Origin: UBA1100 sp964533265
GTDB taxonomy: Bacteria > Verrucomicrobiota > Verrucomicrobiia > Limisphaerales > UBA1100
Length of the DNA stretch: 64,000 bases
Direction: 5' to 3'
NCBI GenBank assembly: GCA_964533265.1
Contig: CAZHJW010000001.1
Location: forward strand, 86,750-150,749
The notes beneath the pieces are model-generated. The model was not told the DNA's origin, made no database searches, and worked only from the letters and a program-made list of their open reading frames with translations. Positions 36,977-46,800 of this stretch are shown piece after piece. The stretch's first letter is position 1, and each line of letters begins with the position of its first letter. The translations under genes were made by a program, and so were the position numbers.

Positions 36977-37004
36977 TCATCTTAAACTATCTTGAAAGAG
37001 ATCG

Positions 37005-37256
37005 CTATTTTTTCTTTTTAGGCTCGGTTTTGGTTTTCGCTGTAATGATTTGGCTTGAGATAGGGTCAGTTAATTCATAGTCCATCTTATCCTCTACCAA
37101 TTCCGACAAGGCCATGTCTGCTGCCCCCAGGAGAGGAGCGTCCAGCAAAGGTCGGTCCCCTTGGTTTAATTGACGGACGCGAGTTGAAATAATATTCACC
37201 AGCACATTCGGGTTGCCTATTAACTCGCCCGCTTCATCTACAAGTTCTACATTCAT
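37005..37256 (-). CDS. rpoZ: RNA polymerase omega subunit (RpoZ-like)
   Basis: An 83-residue protein with the omega-type pattern NPNVLVNIISTRVRQLN and the helix MALSELVEDKMDYEL, plus a Lys-rich tail. Omega stabilises beta-prime during RNA polymerase assembly. It sits upstream of smpB and is divergent from ispA. Similarity to E. coli omega is modest, but the arrangement of the two helices fits. Confidence 0.72.
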   Translation of the reverse strand: MNVELVDEAGELIGNPNVLVNIISTRVRQLNQGDRPLLDAPLLGAADMALSELVEDKMDYELTDPISSQIITAKTKTEPKKKK

Positions 37257-37343
37257 CGTATAAGGGAGCGGAAAGTAACCGTTTGATACTTAAACGCAAC
37301 TTAAAAATCGCATCTTGCCCAGTTGGAGAAGGGCCGTTAGAAA

Positions 37344-38249
37344 TTGCCTGTGTCCAGTCAAGCCGCATTTAACCTCGAAAAGTATGTCCGCCAACGCATA
37401 AAGCAAGTCGACCAGGCTCTGAATAAACACCTGCCCAGCGCTCGTACTAAGCCGAGCACCATTCATCAGGCAATTCGTCATAGCCTTTTCGCTGGAGGGA
37501 AACGAGTTCGGCCCATCCTGACGCTAGCCTCAGCTGAGGCTTGCGGTGGAGGCATCGCCAATGCCATGCCCCTTGCCTGTGCAGTCGAATGTATACACAC
37601 ATACTCACTTATTCACGATGACCTGCCTGCTCTTGATAACGACGATTTCCGTCGCGGACGCCCTACAAGTCACAAGGTATATGGCGAGGGGATCGCAATC
37701 CTCGCAGGCGACGCCCTTCTCACTCAGGCATTTGAGATTGCCAGCAGTAGTAAAGCTATTGGCCGCTATTCAACCGCAGAAATGATCCTTGAATTAACTC
37801 GCACCAGCGGCTCGCTCGAGCTGATTGCCGGTCAAGTTGCCGATCTTGAGGCCGAGGGCCAAAAACTTACACTCCCAAAACTTCGATATATTCATGAACG
37901 CAAGACCAGCGCACTCATCAACTGTTCAGTTCGCCTCGGAGGCATGTCTGCTAATTGTACTCCGAAGCAACTGAGGTGGCTTAACGATTTCGGTTATAAT
38001 ATCGGACTCGCCTTTCAGGTAATCGATGACATTCTGGATGTTACACAAACCACAGAACAACTAGGGAAAACAGCAGGTAAAGATCAGGCCGCAAACAAGT
38101 CAACCTATCCGTCTGTGGCTGGATTAAAAAAATCAAAAAAAATTGCCAAAGAACTAACTAATAAAGCGTTTGCGGCACTCAAACCTTTTAAAGGCAAGGC
38201 ACTAGCTCTGGAAGCAATGGCGACTTACCTGTTGGATCGTAAATATTAA
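37344..38249 (+). CDS. ispA: Polyprenyl synthetase (farnesyl/geranylgeranyl diphosphate synthase)
   Basis: A 301-residue all-helical prenyltransferase that condenses IPP with allylic diphosphates. The first aspartate-rich motif (HDDLPALDNDDFRRGRPTSH) and the second (FQVIDDILDVT) are intact. Chain length is probably C15 to C20. The start is TTG 37344 with GGAGAAGGG about 10 nt upstream, and GTG 37350 is an alternative. Its stop interlocks with the purB stop in TTAA. Confidence 0.9.
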   Translation: MPVSSQAAFNLEKYVRQRIKQVDQALNKHLPSARTKPSTIHQAIRHSLFAGGKRVRPILTLASAEACGGGIANAMPLACAVECIHTYSLIHDDLPALDNDDFRRGRPTSHKVYGEGIAILAGDALLTQAFEIASSSKAIGRYSTAEMILELTRTSGSLELIAGQVADLEAEGQKLTLPKLRYIHERKTSALINCSVRLGGMSANCTPKQLRWLNDFGYNIGLAFQVIDDILDVTQTTEQLGKTAGKDQAANKSTYPSVAGLKKSKKIAKELTNKAFAALKPFKGKALALEAMATYLLDRKY

Positions 38250-39580
38250 AGGCCTAGACGCTTGAATCGAGCATTGACATGACGCTGGTGAAACTCCACC
38301 GAACACAACGACTCTAATTCACCTTTTTTAAAATGAGTCGAAACACCCGAGTCACTTATTAGCTGCTCCAGAAAATCTGCATCTTCTCGCCCGGCATGTT
38401 TTACCGCCCATGTTTCCATCGCATTACGCTGCACTAGCTCATACGCATCTTCACGAGTGAGGCCCTTGCGAATCAACGCCAGTAGAACTGTTTGGCTGTT
38501 CCACATCCCCAAACTAATTCCAAGATTTTTTTTCATATTCTTCGGATAGACATTCAGTCCATCCATCATTTTTTGGAGCAGGCTAAACATGTAATTAAGC
38601 AAGGCACAAGAATCAGGAAATATCACACGTTCCACGCTGCTGTGCGATATATCTCTCTCATGCCATAAAGCTACATTCTCCATCGCAGCCAGAGCATTGC
38701 CACGCAACACACGGGAAAGACCAGTAATACGCTCCCACGTAATGGGGTTTCTCTTGTGAGGCATAGCGCTACTACCTTTCTGCCCCTTAGTGAACGGCTC
38801 TTCAGCTTCAAGAACCTCTGTCCTTTGCAGGTGCCTAAACTCAACCGCCCAGCGTTCCATGCTCGCCCCCACAACGGCTATCATGTTGAGAAACTCAGCA
38901 TGATTGTCCCTTTGGATGACCTGTGTAGCCATCGATGCAGGTTTTAATCCAAGCTTTCGGCAAACGTAATTTTCAACCCGAGGGGGTAAGTGAGCATTTG
39001 TGCCAACGGCGCCAGACAACTTTCCAACCGAAGCAATTTTGCGTGCCCGTTCCAATCTCTCTAGGGCCCGACCAAACTCATCATACATGAGAGCCATCTT
39101 CAGCCCGAAAGTCATTGGCTCGGCCTGAATGCCATGACTGCGGCCAATGCAGGGAGTAAATTTATATTTGCGAGCTAATTTAGCGATTGATTTTCTGACC
39201 TTTTTGACATCCTTGACCAACAATTCGGCACTCTGCTTCATTTGTATCGCAAATGCCGTGTCAACGATATCACTTGAAGTTAGTCCGAAATGAAGCCATC
39301 GACTCGCTTTATGATTAATCTTTTCTGCTACAGCTGTGGTAAAGCCAATAACATCATGATTTAGAGTGCATTCCAATTTTTTCTGGCGTTTGACTAAGGC
39401 CGGCAAATTGGAGAAGCACTTTTTTGCCCCGGCTTTCATCCTGGCCAAATCGACCTTAGGAACTACCCCTTCTTTGACCAAAGCTTCACTGGCATGCATT
39501 TCAATCTGCAACCAAAGATTGAGCTTGTTTTCGTCAGTCCAAATCGCCCTCATATCAGGGCGCGAATAACGCGGAATCAT
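38246..39580 (-). CDS. purB: Adenylosuccinate lyase
   Basis: A 444-residue enzyme of the fumarase/aspartase superfamily acting twice in purine synthesis (SAICAR to AICAR, adenylosuccinate to AMP). The signature loop GSSAMPHKRNPI and the upstream GRSHGIQAEPMTFG histidine motif are present. It is the last gene of a minus-strand run with rhomboid, oligoendopeptidase F and DUF885. Confidence 0.95.
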   Translation of the reverse strand: MIPRYSRPDMRAIWTDENKLNLWLQIEMHASEALVKEGVVPKVDLARMKAGAKKCFSNLPALVKRQKKLECTLNHDVIGFTTAVAEKINHKASRWLHFGLTSSDIVDTAFAIQMKQSAELLVKDVKKVRKSIAKLARKYKFTPCIGRSHGIQAEPMTFGLKMALMYDEFGRALERLERARKIASVGKLSGAVGTNAHLPPRVENYVCRKLGLKPASMATQVIQRDNHAEFLNMIAVVGASMERWAVEFRHLQRTEVLEAEEPFTKGQKGSSAMPHKRNPITWERITGLSRVLRGNALAAMENVALWHERDISHSSVERVIFPDSCALLNYMFSLLQKMMDGLNVYPKNMKKNLGISLGMWNSQTVLLALIRKGLTREDAYELVQRNAMETWAVKHAGREDADFLEQLISDSGVSTHFKKGELESLCSVEFHQRHVNARFKRLGL

Positions 39581-39628
39581 AGTAAGTGAAAGTAAGCCCC
39601 CAAGGGCCTAGCCGTCGAGCGTTAGAAA

Positions 39629-40513
39629 TTAACGTCCCATGTTCTTTCGGGCCTGTTCAAGCATTGAACGTTCCCGATCTGATAAACTGTGTATACCTTT
39701 TTCAGATATTTTATCCAAGATACGATCAACCTCGTTTTCCCCATAATCGACTTCCCTAACAGGCTCTTCTTCACGTGTAAATGCGCGAGCCCCATCATCC
39801 ATTGTCATCACCCGCCTCTCACGCCCAAATTTGAAACGACCCTTCAGGCGGTTCCACCAAGGCTCTGCCCCGCCCCATGTTCCGCCCTGAATAAATAAAA
39901 GCACGAATAGCACGCCCCATATCATTCCGCCCAAGTGAGCCCCATGTGCGATGCCGCCTTCTTTTGAGATTATTCCCAACACACCAATAACAGCCAAGGC
40001 AATTAGAAGGTATTTTGCCCGCATTCGCACAGGGATAATGAACATGATCAAAAAAGTAATCTCACGATCCCAAAACACCATTGCGAAGGCCGCAATTAAA
40101 CCAAAGATTCCCGCTGAGGCTCCAACCACACCAGCTTCTGGCAAATAGTGAGTCCAGGTAAGAAGGCACTGCAGTAATCCCCCGAAAACCCCCGCAATAA
40201 GATAGAGTGTAAGGAATTTAGTTTTCCCCAAGCTCTCTTCCATTTGCCGGCCTACGAACCAGATCATGGCGCAATTTATTAGGAGATGGAAAAGACCCCC
40301 GTGAAGAAATTGATAGCTTAGCAATTCCCACACGCGGCCCTGAGCCAGACTTGAGGGGAATAGTGCCAATGATTCATCAAAGCCTTCAATAGTGTGCTGT
40401 AGAATAAAACAAACAACGTTAATGATAATTAGCGTCAGACATAGTGAAACACCGGTTCGCGCTACTTCTGGTCGCCACTCCGGTTCGCGCATGTATGCCC
40501 TGTCTTCAAGCAT
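39629..40513 (-). CDS. Rhomboid family intramembrane serine protease
   Basis: A 294-residue membrane protein with six transmembrane helices. The catalytic serine is in GASAGIFGL and the histidine in HGAHLGGMIWG, the Ser-His dyad of rhomboids. An HGGLFHLLIN segment also fits the family. A hydrophilic C-terminal tail of about 80 residues extends into the cytoplasm. ATG 40513 is 2 nt after the pepF stop, so translation is coupled. Confidence 0.9.
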   Translation of the reverse strand: MLEDRAYMREPEWRPEVARTGVSLCLTLIIINVVCFILQHTIEGFDESLALFPSSLAQGRVWELLSYQFLHGGLFHLLINCAMIWFVGRQMEESLGKTKFLTLYLIAGVFGGLLQCLLTWTHYLPEAGVVGASAGIFGLIAAFAMVFWDREITFLIMFIIPVRMRAKYLLIALAVIGVLGIISKEGGIAHGAHLGGMIWGVLFVLLFIQGGTWGGAEPWWNRLKGRFKFGRERRVMTMDDGARAFTREEEPVREVDYGENEVDRILDKISEKGIHSLSDRERSMLEQARKNMGR

Positions 40514-40515
40514 TA

Positions 40516-42246
40516 CTACTTTAATGCAGCTAGTTCCGTTTGCACCAATTCTATCAATGGCTTAAAGGCTTCAGCGTCAAATCTGAAAGGAATATTAGCC
40601 GCCGCAAAGAGTTCAGGTAATGGACGCGACCCGCCTAATGTCAACGCTTTCTTGTAGTCGGCCAGAGCCTTGGGCCGATCTGATTTACTATTATTCCATA
40701 CACCTAGAGCACCCAATTGAGCTATGCCGTATTCAATATAATAAAAGGGAACAAGAAATATGTGGCTCTGACGGTGCCACATCTTAGTTCGGGCGGCATT
40801 ATAGTCATCCCAGTTAATATGCCCTCCAAAACGTTCAAGAAAGCCGTTCCAAGCATTGTCTCGATCATCCACACTGTGCTCTGGGTTAGTGTAGATCCAG
40901 TGTTGAAAGGCATCCACAGTCGCAATCCACGGAAACAGACTAATAATCCCTTCCAAATGCTGACGTCGTGCACGCACACAGTCATTCTCAGAATAAAACT
41001 CGTCCAGATGTTCATTACCCACTAACTCCATACTCATCGAAGCAACCTCACAGAACTCCAACGGGGCATGCTGATATTCATGAATATCCTCCTCTTGAGT
41101 CGCCAATGTGTGGAAGGCATGGCCCGCTTCATGCAGAAGCGTTTCAACATCGCGCTGCAATCCTACCGCGTTCATGAAGATGAATGGTAACCGTGCCTCA
41201 GGCAAACTGCTCTGATAACCTCCAGGGGCTTTCCCTTTACGATTGGCCAAATCCAATAACTTTTGATCGCGCATAATTTGAAAACCGGCTGCCAACTCAT
41301 CATCAACCTGGCCAAATATCGCCTTGGTTTTGGCTACCATATCCTCAACCTCTGAAAACGGCTTTAGAGGATTCAATCCATCAGGATCCACTGCCGTATC
41401 CCAAGGCCTCAAATCATCCAACCCTAACTTGGATTTTCGATCGGCCAACAATTCATTGTAAGCAGGCATGACCACCTTCTCCACTGCCTCATGGAATTTG
41501 AAGCAATCTTCTGGCTGGTAATCAAACCGACCTTTGGCAATATGCTTATAATCACGATAATTACCATACCCGGCATTTTTTGCTAATTGAATTCGTATGT
41601 CCTTTAATTGGTCAAACTGTTGATCGCACTCATCAGCCACAGCGAGACGACGATTAGCCACCAATTCCCAAGCTTCTTGACGCACCGACCGGTCTGTTTC
41701 CTGTAGGTACACTCCCATTTGAACTAGCGTTTTCTCTTCCCCATTAAATTCAACCGTGAGTGCGCCCATCTTCTCTTGATATTGTTGCCCCAACTTGGAT
41801 TCTTCCGTCTCCAAGGGAACGTTTTCTTCCCTAAAAAGATCCACTGTAGACTGCCAGTCGCGATTTAGAATCTCGTATCGTGACATAGGAAGATCAGCAC
41901 GATTTGGATGAGAAATAAACTTTGTAGCGAGCTGGAAAAATCGTTCCTTCAAGTGTGGCTCTATATTCTCTACGAAATCCAAATAGGCACGCTTTGCTGC
42001 ATCAACAGAGGTATGACAAGTCATCGCAATATATCGCCGCGAACCGTCCTCGTCCAAAATCGCCCCCAACTCACTAACCTTCAGAAGCCATGCCTCTAGA
42101 TCGGCAGCAGATATGCATTCGTCAATTGCTGCGTCCAGTTGATCAAAAACCGGGGAAATTGCATCCCAGTTATCGATTTTTAACTCTGCAGGCACGAAGG
42201 CACGAGCCTTATAAGGCGGTAATTTACCAAACGGAAGTAGTTCCAT
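40516..42246 (-). CDS. pepF: M3 family oligoendopeptidase F
   Basis: A 576-residue cytosolic zinc oligopeptidase. The HExxH motif is in LLHEAGHAFHTLA, and the downstream glutamate (EFCEVASMSMEL) completes the zinc site. Oligoendopeptidase F degrades short peptides of about 7 to 17 residues. No signal peptide is present. Two small hairpins fill the 45 nt between it and the DUF885 gene. Confidence 0.92.
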   Translation of the reverse strand: MELLPFGKLPPYKARAFVPAELKIDNWDAISPVFDQLDAAIDECISAADLEAWLLKVSELGAILDEDGSRRYIAMTCHTSVDAAKRAYLDFVENIEPHLKERFFQLATKFISHPNRADLPMSRYEILNRDWQSTVDLFREENVPLETEESKLGQQYQEKMGALTVEFNGEEKTLVQMGVYLQETDRSVRQEAWELVANRRLAVADECDQQFDQLKDIRIQLAKNAGYGNYRDYKHIAKGRFDYQPEDCFKFHEAVEKVVMPAYNELLADRKSKLGLDDLRPWDTAVDPDGLNPLKPFSEVEDMVAKTKAIFGQVDDELAAGFQIMRDQKLLDLANRKGKAPGGYQSSLPEARLPFIFMNAVGLQRDVETLLHEAGHAFHTLATQEEDIHEYQHAPLEFCEVASMSMELVGNEHLDEFYSENDCVRARRQHLEGIISLFPWIATVDAFQHWIYTNPEHSVDDRDNAWNGFLERFGGHINWDDYNAARTKMWHRQSHIFLVPFYYIEYGIAQLGALGVWNNSKSDRPKALADYKKALTLGGSRPLPELFAAANIPFRFDAEAFKPLIELVQTELAALK

Positions 42247-42247
42247 G

Positions 42248-42285
42248 TGCGAAATGTCGCAAATCTGAAGGCATTTGAAAATGCC
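42248..42285. repeat. Two adjacent hairpins in the DUF885-pepF spacer
   Basis: Perfect inverted repeats TGCGA/TCGCA (42248-42252 / 42257-42261) and GGCATT/AATGCC (42270-42275 / 42280-42285) occupy nearly the whole spacer. Neither is followed by a clear T-run, so they look like processing or attenuation structures rather than terminators. Confidence 0.5.
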
Positions 42286-42291
42286 ATTTAA

Positions 42292-43887
42292 CTAATCGAG
42301 CATGTATTTTTCAAGCCAGCTTTGAGGCAGAGTGCCGTGTGACAATAGCCAATTGTTGAATTTTTTAAGACTCCAGCCGCGCCCCTCAACCAGGCGCTTG
42401 TATAAACGAGCATTTTCTAAGCGCCCTAACCAGTAACTCATAGGTACAGCTGGCGAACTTGTATACCAGTTCACATCCGCTTCTGCCCTTGCCTTGGTGA
42501 AACCGACATATTTCTGTAGATGCCGCACCCCTTGCTCATAAGTATACCGACCCGACTGCAATCTGAGGTCCACTAAAATACGGTGCACTCTCCAAAGCGC
42601 ATCATGGAGTTGAACAATTTTAGTCCATGGAGAAGGGTCAATCTTAAGATCAACCATCATCTGCTCACACCAAAGAGTCCAACCTTCATAAAATACCGCA
42701 TGAGCAAATAGAGGCCGCCATTTTCTTTTATGTTTATTAGCCGTAACAAACTGCAAGTGGTGTCCAGGGTAAGCCTCATGAGCGCAAGTTAGTGACACCC
42801 CAAAATGCTGTTGAACTTCGGCCAGTTTAGCCGTTGGTGAAGTTTTACTGAGGCTTAGGTCATTGACCCAAAAAATTCCCCTCTGATGCTTTTCGAAAGG
42901 ACCTGGAGAAGAGTATGCCGCCGTTGGATACAAATGGCGCATAAACTCTGGAACCAGTCGGACCTGCAACTCATCACCACTTGGGAACCCTACGGCTTTG
43001 ACGGATCTGAATCCATTGGCCACCCGTTTTGTTTCAGTCTGATAGTATTCAAGCAACTCTCCAGGCGGTTTCCATTTTGACCGAGCCTCTTCAATGACGG
43101 CTTCAGCTCGCCTCCCTCCCCCATGTTTCCTGCAAGCCGCTTTCAGCAACTCTCCTATTTTCTCAGATTCATCTAAGGCGACTGCCTCGATTTGACCCAG
43201 TGAATAATCTAAGCCCAATTCATCTCGCACTCGCCTCTGCAGCTTCTCAGCACCCAATGCAAACGAATTTTTTGGGGCCAGTTTTTTATCCATAACAGCT
43301 TTTTCATATTGTTTCACAGCCTTCTTGACAGGTTGAGTGATAGATTCTGAACCTGCTCCCATGAAAATTTCCACTGCGGTAAAGAGGGGACCTGAGCCAG
43401 AAACAGTCTGCTCCATAATTTTGCTCCACACACGTTCAGGGGCCTCAATCATCTTTGATGATTGTAAAAGATATCGTGGAGCTTCCTTAAGTAGTGACCT
43501 CATATTCCGTTTTGCCCGAGCCGGCTCATCTTCCCCTCTCTGTAGTTCATGTAGTAAAACGCCGAATAAATCATCTACCGCCGAAGGATCCATTGCATGT
43601 ACTCCTCGTGCAAAATCCTCGCATTCAGATAATAACATTGATCGCCAAGCTAATCGGTCCAGATGCTGCTCGGGCTCCAATTGGTGAATGGCTAATTTCT
43701 CCAAATCCAACAAAGCCTGTTGACGCCGCTGCTCATGCAGGCTAACCGCACGAAAACCCGTCTGCCCTAATTTGCCTTCACCCTGCCTCATTCCGAGCGA
43801 GTTGGCCCAGATCGGATCAGCCTTCAGTTCCTGAGTAAAATACCTCTTTAAAAGTAAATCAAATTGTTGCTGTGTTCTATTCCTCAT
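42292..43887 (-). CDS. DUF885 family putative metallopeptidase
   Basis: A 531-residue protein of the DUF885 family. The zinc-binding motif HEAYPGHHLQ (near residue 365) is diagnostic, with a downstream FYEGWTLWCEQMM glutamate. No signal peptide is evident, unlike many secreted relatives. The start overlaps the end of the glycogen-debranching gene by 11 nt. Together with the adjacent M3 peptidase and rhomboid it forms a proteolysis cluster; the substrate is unknown. Confidence 0.87.
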   Translation of the reverse strand: MRNRTQQQFDLLLKRYFTQELKADPIWANSLGMRQGEGKLGQTGFRAVSLHEQRRQQALLDLEKLAIHQLEPEQHLDRLAWRSMLLSECEDFARGVHAMDPSAVDDLFGVLLHELQRGEDEPARAKRNMRSLLKEAPRYLLQSSKMIEAPERVWSKIMEQTVSGSGPLFTAVEIFMGAGSESITQPVKKAVKQYEKAVMDKKLAPKNSFALGAEKLQRRVRDELGLDYSLGQIEAVALDESEKIGELLKAACRKHGGGRRAEAVIEEARSKWKPPGELLEYYQTETKRVANGFRSVKAVGFPSGDELQVRLVPEFMRHLYPTAAYSSPGPFEKHQRGIFWVNDLSLSKTSPTAKLAEVQQHFGVSLTCAHEAYPGHHLQFVTANKHKRKWRPLFAHAVFYEGWTLWCEQMMVDLKIDPSPWTKIVQLHDALWRVHRILVDLRLQSGRYTYEQGVRHLQKYVGFTKARAEADVNWYTSSPAVPMSYWLGRLENARLYKRLVEGRGWSLKKFNNWLLSHGTLPQSWLEKYMLD

Positions 43888-46800
43888 ATTCTTCTAAAAA
43901 ATTCCATACCCTAAGTGCTTCACTCACGCTCCATGCCTGGGCATCACAACCTCGCTGAATATGCGGAGCATCCCCATCAATAATTTCAGGAAGTTGCCCC
44001 AGGCAACCTTCATCCATAAGTGGTTCTGTTGACAATAAATAGCTCCTTGCTGCTTCCACAGCCTCCGCAGAACCGTTCCATGCCTTCACCAAAGCTTCAC
44101 AGAAAATAGGGAAAGGCCATCCCCATGCTGTGCCATTATGGTAAGCAGGCTTACGACGTGCATCCTCTTCACCTTGATAAGTCCCCCAATAGGGGCGGAG
44201 CGGATCATTCAAAAGTTGCCCATGAACATCACGCACTTCCAGCGGCAATTCAACCTTCAGAGGTGCCAGCGTTCGAATAGCTCCAGGCACCACCAAGTAG
44301 TTTTTTGCCGCAAGAACTGTTCTTTGTGCCAGCGGGCCCCCGATCACACCCAAAGCAATAGCAATAAGAGCATTAGGCCGGAGCGAACTGTCTCTGGCAG
44401 CCTTAATGGCCATGCCCCCCGACTCAGCCTGCAAATTATCAGAAATCCATGGACACTCAGTATCTGCGTATAACTTATACAATGATGTAACGGCCTGTTC
44501 GGATAATTGCCTCCATCCTTTATTGGGTTCTAAGCGCTCAAGTTGATTTAATAGCCTAATCCACAGTGCCTGTATTTCCACAGGATACCCTTCACGAGGA
44601 GTCCCGGCAGGGTAATTGGTGTCCATCCACGTATAATGAGACGGACTCCAAATGAGACCACTCTCAGGGTCCATGCTCACTCCATTCTCTGTTCCATTAC
44701 GATACCCATGCCCAATTGAGATAAGAACCTCAGCCAAGGACCTGTTTTCTCCAACGTCTATTTCAAGGCAGTCTCCACCCAACTCCTCAACAACAAGGCT
44801 AAACCATAACGGGGCATCCGAGGTTTCTCTATTGGAGTCATTATTACCGTTCAAAGAATTTGGAAGCGTACCTCCCCGCTCCATACGGGCAAATGTACGG
44901 ACAATTTCAATTACTTCCTTTCGCCAACCTGCGGACAGCAAACCTCTGGCGGTGATAAATGTATCTCGCCCCCAATCCAAAAACCATGGGTATCCGGCAA
45001 TCACAGTCCGGCCATTGCCTCTCTGAACTATAAATTGCCCCAGTGCTCTTTTTAGCCGACTACCATAATCTTGAGTCAACGACGCTAATTCGCTGAATGG
45101 CACATGGCCTTCACACTCAGGCTCCGCCGAAACTTGGATGGACGCCGAACGGCCGGGCTCAAGCGGTACTTCAAACCAACCTGGGCTGCAAGCATCACCT
45201 TCTTCGGATTGGCCACGGCTTGCCTCAAGGGGATGAGAAACGCCACAACGCCATTCTAGTTCAGAATGGAAAACAGCTTCATTTGAAGCCACTTTCAGTC
45301 GCTTATTTTCATCAGGCTTGAACGTGAAACTGCAGTCGTTATGCGAGAGATGGTTTATAAAATATTGCTCGGCCTCGGTATCAAGATGTGTCTCGGAGTG
45401 GAAATTCCGATCTTCAATATCTATTCTAACGCTTAAACTGAAAGCTTTACCTTCTTCTAGAGCCCGACCCTTCACAGGTTTTACATCAGGGCGAGAAAAG
45501 AAAAGTTGTGTAATATTCTTCCCTTCAACCATTTCGGCAACCAATTCGACCTCGACCGCTCTGCCGTCACCTGCACTAACTAGGAATTTCCATCGCGCGG
45601 AAGGCTGAGGCTGAAATTCGAGAAGATTATCAATATTCAGAGGAGTAATGAGACCGTCTGCCACGGCCCATGCCCGCACACATTTGGCAAAAATATGCCG
45701 ATCAACCGGAGATTCTCCATGAAGATTTGCCCCGAGCAAACAATCATATTTAGATTCAATCCTACCCAAGTCAACTGCCATGCGAGCCATTGCGCCCTTG
45801 CCATTAGTCAGCAACACCGATGAACGTCCAGTTTCCGTACATTGAGAACGTATTGAATCAATTTCCACACGCTCTTCAAGAGGGGTATCAGGCAGTCTTC
45901 TTATGAGCCCTTTATATGGAAAAGCATTTTCTTGTAGCCGACGCAATGTAATTGAATGATCCCCAATACAATTATCGGGACTAAACGCGGCGACGTGACC
46001 TTCATCCATTTGCACGGATTCAGCGTGCTCTAAACCAAAGCTAACTCTAAAAGGTTTGGGATCTGTGACTAACAGCCAGTGATCTGAAGGAAGCGGCAGG
46101 ACACGCGAGATATCTGTTGATCTCCATATGCTGAGCAGAGGGTACCGTTCCATTTGAAATCCAGAATGCATTGCCTCCACCACATCTTCTACAGACTGGG
46201 CGTATGTTATGGATGAAATGAAACCTTCAGGATCACGAGCAGCAGCATCGGCTAATTGACGCCAACTTAATTTTCCGATTTCCTCAGGTTCAAACCGATG
46301 AGAAAGACTTTGCAATGCCCATGCCGCCTGAGAACGTTTGATTGCATAGGTCAAATCCTTGCAATCAGAGTCACCTTCCCTCGAGAGACACAAGACTTGG
46401 GAGGGATTCAAAGTGATAGTTCCGTCATTAGATTCAACCTTTTGGCCGGATATAAGATCCATTAAGCCCTCACCTTTGTACGTAAATTTTCGGCTTAATT
46501 TCTCATCCGTATTGGCCAAAATTAATAGTTCACGTGTTGAATCAAAAGAAACACGGCGAAGCGCATAAACGGGAGACTCATCCCCGCTGATCCGCGAGAG
46601 TGTTGCTCCATCAAAAAAACAGGGGTGACTTGAAAGTAAACCATTTAATTGAGAAAGTTCTTTGACGATATTCTCTTCCGCACCCCAGTTCAATCCTCTG
46701 GCTGAATGGACATTCACTCGCTCCTGCGCAAGCCATTCAACACCATTGGTAAAGCCGTAGCCTCCAGTAACACTACTTAGCGCGCAAAGGCGATTGCGCA

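Noticed and set aside
39581..39628. Terminator between rhomboid and purB
   Set aside because: Only a 4-bp GCCC/GGGC pairing with no T-run is present.
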